DNA of 64,000 nucleotides from Pseudoalteromonas luteoviolacea B = ATCC 29581 (GTDB taxonomy: Bacteria; Pseudomonadota; Gammaproteobacteria; Enterobacterales; Alteromonadaceae). Positions 1 through 7,520 of this stretch are shown in pieces. The stretch is taken from positions 248,001 through 312,000 of the forward strand of contig CAPN01000016.1 of the NCBI GenBank assembly GCA_000333235.1, written 5' to 3'. A program made the position numbers and the translations under genes. Each line of letters begins with the position of its first letter. Within the stretch, counting starts at the first letter, position 1. Below the pieces are notes generated by a model that was not told where the DNA came from, ran no database searches, and was given only the letters and a program-made list of their open reading frames with translations.

Positions 1-423
1 CATTTGACGCATTACAACACGGCTTATTACTGAATCATCCGCAATCAATGCTTTGCAACCTTGATTTCGCAATAATTGTGAAATCAACTTGATGGCATAC
101 AAGTAGGAGTCGCGATTATCCTTAATAACATAATCCACCACCCCCATTTCAAGCATTTGTTGACGACTGTATTCATCTATTTTTGAAGTAAGCACAACCG
201 TTGGAATACTGTGAGCGAGCGTTAATTTTACCACTTCGGCGTCTGCTGCGTCTGGTAGCGTTAAGTCTACTAGTGCCAACGTATATTCATTACGTGAAAG
301 TAACTGCATGCTTTCTTGTAATGACCAGGCAAAATCAATTGCGACGGTCAAATGTTGTGATGCGAGATGGCGCAAGACTTGTTGGACAACTTTACTGTCC
401 TCAACGATTAACACTCTTTGCAT
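1..423 (-). CDS. Tandem-receiver response regulator (3' end outside window)
   Basis: Reading the minus strand from the ATG at 423 gives an open frame of 141 codons that runs off the left edge. It starts MQRVLIVEDSKVVQQVL, a classic CheY-like receiver: acidic pair E8/D9, phospho-acceptor D53 in LALVDLTLPDA, and a conserved Lys in VVDYVIKDNR. From about residue 125 a second receiver begins (KALIADDSVISRVV), again with an acidic pair. Two REC domains in tandem usually precede a GGDEF, HD-GYP or other output domain, but that part lies outside the window, so the output is unknown. It is transcribed divergently from the S10 peptidase, with an inverted repeat at 487-513 between them. The Shine-Dalgarno sequence is weak, but the start fits the receiver fold exactly. 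Confidence 0.85.
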   Translation of the reverse strand, partial: MQRVLIVEDSKVVQQVLRHLASQHLTVAIDFAWSLQESMQLLSRNEYTLALVDLTLPDAADAEVVKLTLAHSIPTVVLTSKIDEYSRQQMLEMGVVDYVIKDNRDSYLYAIKLISQLLRNQGCKALIADDSVISRVVMRQM

Positions 424-486
424 GATGGTTGGACTCTTTAAACTTCAAGAGAAAGACGGCAACTAGTGAAATAGAAAAACCAATAC

Positions 487-513
487 TTTCATACTTAATA
501 TTTTAGTATGAAA
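487..513. repeat. Inverted repeat in divergent promoter region
   Basis: Two perfect 9-bp arms, TTTCATACT at 487-495 and AGTATGAAA at 505-513, are separated by an AT-only spacer. They lie between the divergent response regulator and S10 peptidase genes. There is no T-run typical of a terminator, so an operator or promoter-associated palindrome is as likely. Confidence 0.4.
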
Positions 514-684
514 TATACTGGATCTTTGTTACAAAAAAAACACAATTATCACATCGCATACTTATTACAACGTGGGTATCGAATTGTCATTAAACATGCC
601 TAACCGGTCGTTTGACTCAATCGCTTTGAATCAAGTAGAAATTTCTTCTTTAATAGTAAACAAGATAGTGAAAGGATAAAAAGA

Positions 685-2208
685 ATGAAAAAAATCATGT
701 TAGGACTGGCGTTGAGTGCGATTGTACTTACTACCACTCCAATTTCAGCCCTTGAAAAAAGCACTGATCATAACATTGCAATCGACATCGATAACCACGT
801 GATTACTGAGCATAAAGCAAACATCAACGGCCAAAAGTTTTCCTATAAAGCACAAACCGGTACACAACCAGTGTGGGATGAAAATGGCAAAGCAATTGCA
901 ACATTGCATTATACTTATTATACGCGTTCAAAAGTCGATGATGTCTCTAGGCGTCCTTTATTGATTAGCTTTAATGGTGGTCCTGGATCCGCATCGGTGT
1001 GGATGCACATCGCCTATACCGGCCCTCGAGTATTAAAAATAGATGAAGAAGGCTATCCAGTTCAACCTTATGGTGTGTCAGATAATCCGTATTCTGTTCT
1101 TGATGTCGCTGATATTGTTTTTGTGAACCCTGTAAACACGGGTTACTCTCGAGTACTTCCAGATGACAATGGTAAGCTTCCAAGTAAAGAGGAACAAAAG
1201 GCGACTTTTTTTGGTGTTAATGCCGACATCAAATACCTTGCAAGTTGGTTAAATACCTTTATTAATCGACACAACCGCGCTCTTTCGCCCAAATTTCTCA
1301 TCGGCGAAAGTTATGGGACCACCCGCGTGTCCGGTCTAGCTCACGAACTACAAAACGCACAATGGATGTATTTAAACGGAGTCGTTTTAGTTTCCCCAAC
1401 TGAAATTGGCATAGAGCGCCAAGGCCCAGTAGAAGCAGCCAACAGACTGCCTTATTTTGCGGCAACCGCTTGGTATCATAAAGCACTGAGTGAAGATTTA
1501 CAGCAAAAACCACTGCTGAGCTTTTTAGAAGACGTTGAGTTGTTTACCCTTAATAAGTACTTGCCTGCTTTAGCAAAAGGCGCGTTTATCAGCGATCAAG
1601 AAAAGCGAGAAGTGGCAAATCAAGTGGCTAATTATGCTGGGCTGTCATTAGAGTATGTGCTACAAAATAATCTCGATATTAGTACCACTTCGTTTTGGAA
1701 AGAACTGCTTCGTGAACGCGGCTTTACGGTAGGACGATTGGATTCTCGTTATTTAGGCATTGATAAACGAGACAGTGGCGATCGTCCTGACTATTGGCCT
1801 GAACTCACTTCTTGGCTACATTCCTTTACGCCTGCAATTAACTACTACTTAAGAGAAGAGCTAAATTACAAAACAGATGTAAAATACAACATGTTTGGCA
1901 ACGTCCACCCTTGGGATCGTAGTAACAATCAAACAGGTGAACAACTCCGCTTAGCAATGGCTCAAAATCCCTACTTAAATGTCATGGTGCAAGCAGGCTA
2001 TTTCGATGGCGCAACCAATTACTTTGATGCTAAATATACGCTTTGGCAATTAGATCCCAGTGGCAAAATGCGCAACAGACTTTCCTTTAAAGGTTATGAA
2101 TCTGGACACATGATGTATTTACGCCGCCCTGATCTAGAAAAGTCGAACAACGACTTACGTGATTTTATTCTTAATGCATTACCTGGTAATCGATCCGCGA
2201 AATATTAA
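685..2208 (+). CDS. Secreted S10-family serine carboxypeptidase
   Basis: 507 residues. It starts with a Sec signal peptide (MKKIMLGLALSAIVLTTTPISA, cleavage near residue 22-23), so it acts in the periplasm or outside the cell. It carries the peptidase S10 hallmarks of an alpha/beta-hydrolase: the oxyanion segment FNGGPGSASVW around residue 95, the nucleophile elbow GESYG with Ser209, Asp441 in QAGYFDGATNYFDA, and His475 in YESGHMMY. These form the expected Ser-Asp-His triad in the right order. Length fits bacterial S10 enzymes. Such enzymes remove C-terminal residues from peptides, and the likely role here is peptide scavenging. The ATG at 685 is preceded by AAAGGAT. It appears monocistronic, with a hairpin terminator at 2219-2251. 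Confidence 0.93.
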   Translation: MKKIMLGLALSAIVLTTTPISALEKSTDHNIAIDIDNHVITEHKANINGQKFSYKAQTGTQPVWDENGKAIATLHYTYYTRSKVDDVSRRPLLISFNGGPGSASVWMHIAYTGPRVLKIDEEGYPVQPYGVSDNPYSVLDVADIVFVNPVNTGYSRVLPDDNGKLPSKEEQKATFFGVNADIKYLASWLNTFINRHNRALSPKFLIGESYGTTRVSGLAHELQNAQWMYLNGVVLVSPTEIGIERQGPVEAANRLPYFAATAWYHKALSEDLQQKPLLSFLEDVELFTLNKYLPALAKGAFISDQEKREVANQVANYAGLSLEYVLQNNLDISTTSFWKELLRERGFTVGRLDSRYLGIDKRDSGDRPDYWPELTSWLHSFTPAINYYLREELNYKTDVKYNMFGNVHPWDRSNNQTGEQLRLAMAQNPYLNVMVQAGYFDGATNYFDAKYTLWQLDPSGKMRNRLSFKGYESGHMMYLRRPDLEKSNNDLRDFILNALPGNRSAKY

Positions 2209-2218
2209 TCAATGACAT

Positions 2219-2251
2219 AGCACAGAGAATCACCACGCGTTTCTCTGTGCT
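2219..2251 (+). terminator. Hairpin terminator after S10 peptidase
   Basis: Perfect 11-bp stem, AGCACAGAGAA (2219-2229) with TTCTCTGTGCT (2241-2251), 11-nt loop, followed by a T-rich CACTCTTTTCTT tail. It begins 10 bp after the stop codon. Confidence 0.65.
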
Positions 2252-2342
2252 CACTCTTTTCTTCGGTCCCTCTAATTTGTTCCTCCACTCTTGTCATTTT
2301 TTGGGTATACTCAATACATTAGCAAAAAATTAGGAGCCGATA

Positions 2343-2894
2343 ATGGCGGATAAATTTCGCGTTATTTTTGCAAGTCTGGATGCTGGGTTAGATCAACAAG
2401 TCGCCGTTTCGCGTTTAGCTAATAAGCTAAATATTCCACCAGCGAAAGCAGTAACGTTCTTTTCAAAAAAACCGTTATTTGCCCCTGCCGACAAAGAAAA
2501 AGCACTTAAACAAGCCAAATTATTTGCCAGTTTAGGGATCCAAGCCAAGTTACAAAACGTCAATGCTGGAGCACAAACAGATAATACCGCCCGTGATGAG
2601 CGATTATTTGAAGCATTAGATTACATTACTAGCAGCTTAATTCGATTAGAAGAACGCTTAGAAGATATCGAGCAACAGCTAGAACAACGCCTAAACACTC
2701 CACAAACAGCGACAGAACTTACAATAGACGAAGAAGAAAATTGGGAAGATGACCATTATCTCGATGATTTGGACATTGAGCCTCCAGTCGCAAAACGCTC
2801 GCCAATTGTACTTTATAGTATCGTTGGTACCGTCGCACTGCTTATCGTGTTACTTGCCCTTACCTTGATTTATCCTGACATTATGAATTTTTAG
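2343..2894 (+). CDS. Uncharacterised protein with C-terminal membrane anchor
   Basis: 183 residues, family not recognised. Residues 1-75 form a compact alpha/beta-looking region rich in Lys and Ala. Residues 85-120 are charged and heptad-like (EALDYITSSLIRLEERLEDI), probably a coiled coil. Residues 120-150 are strongly acidic. Residues 157-180 form one hydrophobic helix (SIVGTVALLIVLLALTLIYP) just before the end, giving a tail-anchored layout with the bulk in the cytoplasm. There is no signal peptide. AGGAG at 2331-2335 sits at good spacing before the ATG. It ends 10 bp before ygfA, so the two are probably co-transcribed. It occupies a place often held by zapA/6S RNA upstream of ygfA in other gammaproteobacteria, but I see no similarity to ZapA. 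Confidence 0.75.
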   Translation: MADKFRVIFASLDAGLDQQVAVSRLANKLNIPPAKAVTFFSKKPLFAPADKEKALKQAKLFASLGIQAKLQNVNAGAQTDNTARDERLFEALDYITSSLIRLEERLEDIEQQLEQRLNTPQTATELTIDEEENWEDDHYLDDLDIEPPVAKRSPIVLYSIVGTVALLIVLLALTLIYPDIMNF

Positions 2895-2904
2895 CAAGTC
2901 GACC

Positions 2905-3510
2905 ATGAATATTACTAATAATAAAACCATTTTGCGGCAAGAAATTCGTAAGGAAATCCGAGCTCGTCGACGCTCGCTGAGTGAAAAAGATCAAAATGAT
3001 GCTGAAATAGCTCTTGTTATGAATTTTATTCAACATATAAAACTCCCCACTAACGCCCGGGTAGGTTGCTATCTGAGCAATGATGGAGAGCTTAAAACAA
3101 ATAAGCTTATTCAATCACTTAGAAAAAAAAGCAACACCATCCACCTGCCCATAATCCACCCCTTCAACGCCCAGACCTTACTCTTTCAATTGTATGAAAA
3201 TAATTCACCCATGAAAGCTAACGCCTATGGTATCTTGGAGCCCGTGTTGAATTGCAGTGAAGTGTGCCCTATTGCACAGCTTGATCTGTTACTCATGCCC
3301 TTGGTGGCGTTTGACAAGCAAGGAAATCGCATGGGAATGGGTGGTGGTTACTATGACCGCACACTTGCCTCCTACTACAAACAAAATTGGGAAACACCTC
3401 GCTTGATAGGGCTTGCACACGATTGCCAACAAGTCGATGAGTTACCAACTGAAGTGTGGGATGTTCCACTGCAGGCAATTCTTACACCAACGCGTTTTTA
3501 TCAGTGGTAA
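2905..3510 (+). CDS. ygfA: 5-formyltetrahydrofolate cyclo-ligase
   Basis: 201 residues, normal for the family. The enzyme converts 5-formyl-THF to 5,10-methenyl-THF with ATP hydrolysis, salvaging a folate storage form in the cytoplasm. Visible signatures are the N-terminal basic segment RQEIRKEIRARRRSLS that helps bind ATP, and the C-terminal loop MGMGGGYYDRTLA (about residues 142-154), the family fingerprint for phosphate and folate binding, followed by GLAHDCQ. It lies 10 bp after a tail-anchored protein gene and 79 bp before rpiA. The start ATG at 2905 gives the usual N-terminus, though its Shine-Dalgarno sequence is poor, which suggests coupling to the upstream gene. Confidence 0.95.
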   Translation: MNITNNKTILRQEIRKEIRARRRSLSEKDQNDAEIALVMNFIQHIKLPTNARVGCYLSNDGELKTNKLIQSLRKKSNTIHLPIIHPFNAQTLLFQLYENNSPMKANAYGILEPVLNCSEVCPIAQLDLLLMPLVAFDKQGNRMGMGGGYYDRTLASYYKQNWETPRLIGLAHDCQQVDELPTEVWDVPLQAILTPTRFYQW

Positions 3511-3545
3511 CGTTCGTTTCGGGTCTCTTTTTATTACAAAACAGG

Positions 3546-3551
3546 TATAAT
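3546..3551 (+). promoter_or_regulatory. -10 box of probable rpiA promoter
   Basis: A perfect TATAAT lies 39 bp upstream of the rpiA start. No good -35 hexamer is seen 16-18 bp upstream, so it is a weak or activator-dependent promoter candidate. Confidence 0.4.
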
Positions 3552-3589
3552 TACGCGCAGTTTTGACAACAAAATAAGTGTGATTCCTC

Positions 3590-4243
3590 ATGACCCAAGA
3601 TGAAATGAAAAAAGCAGCAGCATGGGCTGCTCTCGATTACGTAACTGAAAATAGCATTGTTGGCGTTGGCACAGGTTCAACCGTAAATCACTTTATTGAT
3701 GCTTTGGCAACGATAAAAGATTCGATCCGCGGCGCGATTTCCAGTTCAGAAGCGTCTACAACAAAACTGAAAACACTTGGCATTGAAGTGTTTGAACTTA
3801 ACGAAGTAAATTCGCTAGACGTGTACATAGACGGTGCGGACGAAATCAACACAAAAAATGAAATGATTAAAGGTGGTGGCGCAGCCTTAACTCGCGAGAA
3901 AATCGTTGCCGCGGTAGCCAAAAAATTTGTCTGTATTGTGGATAATACGAAACACGTAGAAACGTTGGGGCAATTTCCTTTGCCTGTTGAGGTTATTCCG
4001 ATGGCTCGCAGCTACGTAGCTCGCGAATTGGTTAAGCTAGGTGGGGATCCTGTCTATCGCCAAGGTGTCGTAACCGATAATGGCAATGTGATCTTAGATG
4101 TTCACAATTTATCAATTACAGACGCTAAATCACTTGAAACAACTATTAACCAAATCGTTGGTGTTGTTACCAATGGTTTATTTGCTCAACGCGGTGCGGA
4201 CGTGGTTATCACAGGTACTGCCGAGGGCCCAAAAATCAACTAA
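3590..4243 (+). CDS. rpiA: Ribose-5-phosphate isomerase A
   Basis: 217 residues; E. coli RpiA has 219. It interconverts ribose-5-P and ribulose-5-P in the non-oxidative pentose phosphate pathway. Diagnostic motifs are in register with E. coli numbering: the phosphate loop GVGTGST (25-31), Asp81 and Asp84 in DGADEI, Lys94 in KGGGAA, and the catalytic base Glu103 in TREKI. It is followed after 18 bp by serA, and the rpiA-serA neighbourhood is conserved in gammaproteobacteria, so the pair is probably one transcript. The start ATG gives the standard N-terminus [11 protein letters not shown]. Confidence 0.98.
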   Translation: MTQDEMKKAAAWAALDYVTENSIVGVGTGSTVNHFIDALATIKDSIRGAISSSEASTTKLKTLGIEVFELNEVNSLDVYIDGADEINTKNEMIKGGGAALTREKIVAAVAKKFVCIVDNTKHVETLGQFPLPVEVIPMARSYVARELVKLGGDPVYRQGVVTDNGNVILDVHNLSITDAKSLETTINQIVGVVTNGLFAQRGADVVITGTAEGPKIN

Positions 4244-4261
4244 CTGTTAGCAGGGTAAGTC

Positions 4262-5491
4262 ATGAGTAAGGTATCGTTAGCAAAAGACAAAATTAAAATC
4301 CTTTTGTTAGAAGGAGTTCACCAAAGCGCAGTGGAAACACTCAAGCGTAATGGTTATAGCAATATTGATTATGTCAAAACATCCTTACCAGAAGACGACC
4401 TTATTGAGCGCATTAAAGATGCACACTTCGTCGGGATCCGTTCGCGCACGCATTTAAATGAACGCGTCCTTGATGCTGCAGAAAAGTTAGTCGCGGTAGG
4501 CTGCTTTTGCATCGGAACAAACCAAGTTGATCTTGATGCTGCGCGGATCCGCGGCATCGCCGTTTTTAATGCGCCATTCTCAAATACTCGCTCGGTTGCT
4601 GAATTGGTATTGGGTGAAATATTGCTGCTGCTACGTCGTATTCCAGAACGTAACGCACTCGCTCATCGCGGTTTATGGATGAAAACGGCCACTGGATCGT
4701 TTGAGGCGCGTGGTAAAACCCTTGGTATTATTGGATATGGCCATATCGGCACTCAACTTGGGATCATGGCTGAGAACATTGGTATGAAAGTGGAGTTTTA
4801 CGATATTGAAGATAAGCTTACGCTCGGTAATGCTACCCAAATTCAAAATTTAACTCAGCTTCTGCAACGCGCCGATGTGGTCAGTTTACATGTACCAGAA
4901 ACCCCACAGACTAAAAATCTAATCGGAACAGCAGAGCTTGAAGTGATGAAACATGGTGCCATCCTCATTAATGCCTCGCGTGGCACAGTAGTTGATATCG
5001 ATGCCTTAGCCGAAGCACTGCGTGACAAGAAAATTTCTGGCGCTGCAATCGACGTATTTCCTGTCGAGCCAAAAGGCAATGATGAAGAATTTGTATCTCC
5101 ACTGCGTGAGTTTGACAACGTTATTTTAACGCCTCACATCGGTGGTTCGACCCAAGAAGCCCAAGAAAACATCGGCATTGAAGTTGCCGGAAAGTTAGCC
5201 AAATACTCAGATAATGGCTCAACATTGAGTGCAGTAAACTTCCCTGAAGTGTCTCTGCCCGAATTATCTGGTCGCAGCCGTTTACTGCATATTCACTACA
5301 ACCGCCCAGGGATCTTGACGCAAATTAACCAAGCTTTCGCACAGCATGGGATCAACATTGCGGCTCAATATTTACAAACTGACGCATCGATCGGTTACGT
5401 GGTTATTGACGTAGACAGCAATCACTCCGAAGTGGCGCTAAAAGAGTTAAGTGCGGTTGAGGGAACAATCCGAGCACGGATCCTTCACTAA
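4262..5491 (+). CDS. serA: D-3-phosphoglycerate dehydrogenase
   Basis: 409 residues, matching the E. coli-type enzyme (410). It oxidises 3-phosphoglycerate with NAD+, the first step of serine synthesis. Domain order: an N-terminal substrate-binding half, a Rossmann NAD domain with GIIGYGHIGTQLG (about residue 157), the active-site Arg in NASRGTVVD, the catalytic His292 in TPHIGGST, and a C-terminal ACT domain (about 335-409, ending RARILH) that binds serine for feedback inhibition. The upstream rpiA gene is 18 bp away, and GGGTAAG precedes the ATG. A strong terminator follows at 5515. serB, the last enzyme of the pathway, lies 5 kb downstream on the other strand. Confidence 0.98.
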   Translation: MSKVSLAKDKIKILLLEGVHQSAVETLKRNGYSNIDYVKTSLPEDDLIERIKDAHFVGIRSRTHLNERVLDAAEKLVAVGCFCIGTNQVDLDAARIRGIAVFNAPFSNTRSVAELVLGEILLLLRRIPERNALAHRGLWMKTATGSFEARGKTLGIIGYGHIGTQLGIMAENIGMKVEFYDIEDKLTLGNATQIQNLTQLLQRADVVSLHVPETPQTKNLIGTAELEVMKHGAILINASRGTVVDIDALAEALRDKKISGAAIDVFPVEPKGNDEEFVSPLREFDNVILTPHIGGSTQEAQENIGIEVAGKLAKYSDNGSTLSAVNFPEVSLPELSGRSRLLHIHYNRPGILTQINQAFAQHGINIAAQYLQTDASIGYVVIDVDSNHSEVALKELSAVEGTIRARILH

Positions 5492-5514
5492 TACCGTAAC
5501 GCTAGTTCATTAGC

Positions 5515-5544
5515 AGTAAGAGGCCTGTGGCCTCTTACTATTTT
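5515..5544 (+). terminator. Rho-independent terminator of rpiA-serA
   Basis: Perfect 11-bp stem AGTAAGAGGCC/GGCCTCTTACT with a 3-nt loop (TGT), followed by ATTTTT. It lies 24 bp after the serA stop. Confidence 0.88.
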
Positions 5545-5556
5545 TGGCTCTAAAAA

Positions 5557-5976
5557 ATGATAACGATAAAACTTAGCACCGATTTGTATCAAGCCGCATC
5601 GATTACCCTAGAGAACATGCGGAAATTTTATGAAAAATACAAAGTAGATTGGAATGTCGAGCAAATCGCTGGCATGACCCGGACACTCAATAACTATGAC
5701 TTATACCTAAATGATAACTTAGTTGGCATAATGCGTATTTCGTTTGACAATCAGCAATGTCAACTGCGCGATTTACAAATCATTGAAGGGTATAAAAATC
5801 AAGGTTGTGGTGGTCAAGCGATCCTCCTCGCGACCAAACTCGCAAAACAAAATCATTGTCATGGTCTTGAGCTCAAAGTATTTCAATGCAGCCCTGCAGT
5901 ACGTCTTTACTTACGAAATGGGTTTGTAATTCAGCGCAGTGACGAACGCTTTCATTACATGAGTTATACTTTTTGA
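5557..5976 (+). CDS. GNAT-family N-acetyltransferase
   Basis: 139 residues. It has the GNAT fold pattern: beta-strands around LRDLQIIEGYKNQGCGGQAIL, where GYKNQGCGG (about residues 78-86) is the acetyl-CoA pyrophosphate loop (Q/R-x-x-G-x-G/A), then the AVRLYLRNGF motif near residue 113 typical of motif B. The substrate cannot be told from the sequence. It starts 13 bp after the serA terminator. The Shine-Dalgarno sequence is weak, so expression may be low or depend on read-through. It is convergent with radA; the two stops are 22 bp apart and separated by a small hairpin. Confidence 0.85.
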   Translation: MITIKLSTDLYQAASITLENMRKFYEKYKVDWNVEQIAGMTRTLNNYDLYLNDNLVGIMRISFDNQQCQLRDLQIIEGYKNQGCGGQAILLATKLAKQNHCHGLELKVFQCSPAVRLYLRNGFVIQRSDERFHYMSYTF

Positions 5977-5992
5977 CCCAAACAGAATATTA

Positions 5993-6011
5993 AAGCGCTA
6001 AAATAGCGCTT
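5993..6011. terminator. Short hairpin between convergent genes
   Basis: AAGCGCTA (5993-6000) pairs with TAGCGCTT (6004-6011) across an AAA loop. It overlaps the last codons of radA and has no clear T-run on either side, so terminator function is only suggested by position. Confidence 0.35.
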
Positions 6012-7368
6012 CTAAAGCCTGAGACAAGTGGCTCACTGCCACAATTTCCATGCCTTCAATGTGCTCTTTGGGACGATTCGCAGTAGGCACTATGGCGCGG
6101 GTAAAGCCATGTTTCGCCGCTTCTCGTAAACGCTCTTGACCACTTGGTACGGGACGTATTTCCCCACCTAAGCCAACTTCACCGAACACCACTAACTGCC
6201 TATCAAGCGCCTGATTTTTAAAACTCGATACTAAAGCAGCGATGAGAGCTAAATCTGCCGATGTTTCTGTTACTTTAACGCCACCAACCACGTTTACAAA
6301 TACGTCTTGATCTGACAACTGCAAGCCACCATGACGATGCAAAACCGCTAATAACATCGCTAATCGATTCTGTTCTAGACCAACCGTTACTCGCCTTGGA
6401 TTACCCAATTGCGAATAATCGACTAAGGCTTGAACTTCGACAAGCAAAGGACGAGTCCCTTCCCAAATCACCATAACCAATGAGCCTGGCGTCTGCTGCT
6501 CACCACGATTCAAAAAAATAGCTGAAGGATTATTGACTTCACGAAGTCCATTGCCTGTCATAGCAAACACACCAAGTTCATTGACAGCACCAAAGCGGTT
6601 TTTATGTCCTCGAAGAGTGCGAAAGCGGCTATCACTACTCCCTTCTAATAAAATAGAACAGTCAATACAGTGCTCCAAAACTTTTGGCCCTGCTAAGGTG
6701 CCATCTTTTGTCACGTGCCCCACCATAATGATCGCAACTTGGTTTTGTTTCGCAAAGCGCGTTAAATAAGCCGCACTCTCTCTCACTTGCGAAACACTAC
6801 CTGGTGCGGATTGAATGTCGGTCATGTGCATGACTTGGATAGAATCAATAACCATAATGCTTGGCTTTTCGCGAAGTGCTAATTGACAAATCGTTTCGAC
6901 ATTGGTTTCAGCCAAGGTCTTCAGCTTATTGGTCGGTAACCCTAAGCGCTTGGCACGCATCGCCACTTGCTGTAATGACTCTTCGCCCGTGACGTACAAG
7001 GTATTCATATTTTGCGCAAGCAAACACATCGTCTGTAACAACAGCGTACTTTTACCCGCTCCAGGTTCCCCACCAATTAAAATCGCACTGCCAGGAACCA
7101 CTCCCCCACCCAAAACACGGTCAAATTCAGCAAACGTCGTCGAGAACCTAGGCAAATCAGCCAGATTCACTTCATCAAGCGTTTGAATTTTTGCTTCAAC
7201 CAATCCTGCGTACCCTGACATTCCGGGTGACGTTGAGTTTGTTTTAATAGAAGGAACACGGTACTCTGTAACTGTATTCCAAGCTTTACATTCAGAACAT
7301 TGTCCTTGCCAACGAGCAAATTCCGCTCCACAATCACTACAGACAAATGCGGTTTTCTTTTTTACCAT
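5998..7368 (-). CDS. radA: DNA repair protein RadA
   Basis: 456 residues, normal for RadA (Sms). It is a RecA-like ATPase and helicase that drives branch migration of recombination intermediates. An N-terminal zinc finger (C10, C13, C24, C27) is followed by Walker A GGEPGAGKST (about 98-107), Walker B MVIDSIQ, and the RadA-specific KNRFG motif in GHKNRFGAVNELGVF. A C-terminal Lon-protease-like domain (GGVKVTETSADLALIAAL and GEVGLGGEIRPV) follows. All functional motifs are intact. In E. coli radA follows serB. Here it faces away from a PilZ gene, with serB one gene further on, a rearranged version of that neighbourhood. The start is the standard MVKKKTAFVCSDCG. Confidence 0.97.
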   Translation of the reverse strand: MVKKKTAFVCSDCGAEFARWQGQCSECKAWNTVTEYRVPSIKTNSTSPGMSGYAGLVEAKIQTLDEVNLADLPRFSTTFAEFDRVLGGGVVPGSAILIGGEPGAGKSTLLLQTMCLLAQNMNTLYVTGEESLQQVAMRAKRLGLPTNKLKTLAETNVETICQLALREKPSIMVIDSIQVMHMTDIQSAPGSVSQVRESAAYLTRFAKQNQVAIIMVGHVTKDGTLAGPKVLEHCIDCSILLEGSSDSRFRTLRGHKNRFGAVNELGVFAMTGNGLREVNNPSAIFLNRGEQQTPGSLVMVIWEGTRPLLVEVQALVDYSQLGNPRRVTVGLEQNRLAMLLAVLHRHGGLQLSDQDVFVNVVGGVKVTETSADLALIAALVSSFKNQALDRQLVVFGEVGLGGEIRPVPSGQERLREAAKHGFTRAIVPTANRPKEHIEGMEIVAVSHLSQALEALF

Positions 7369-7520
7369 AAACTTACAAAAGGCACATTAGTTGCTTAATA
7401 TTATCCTACACTTAAGTAGGTGATTGAAATTGCCAATCTTTTGGCAGCAAATTTAATAAAAATAATGAATTCGCGCTTGCAGCAGTATAGCAACTTTTTG
7501 CGCAACGGGTGATAGGTACG

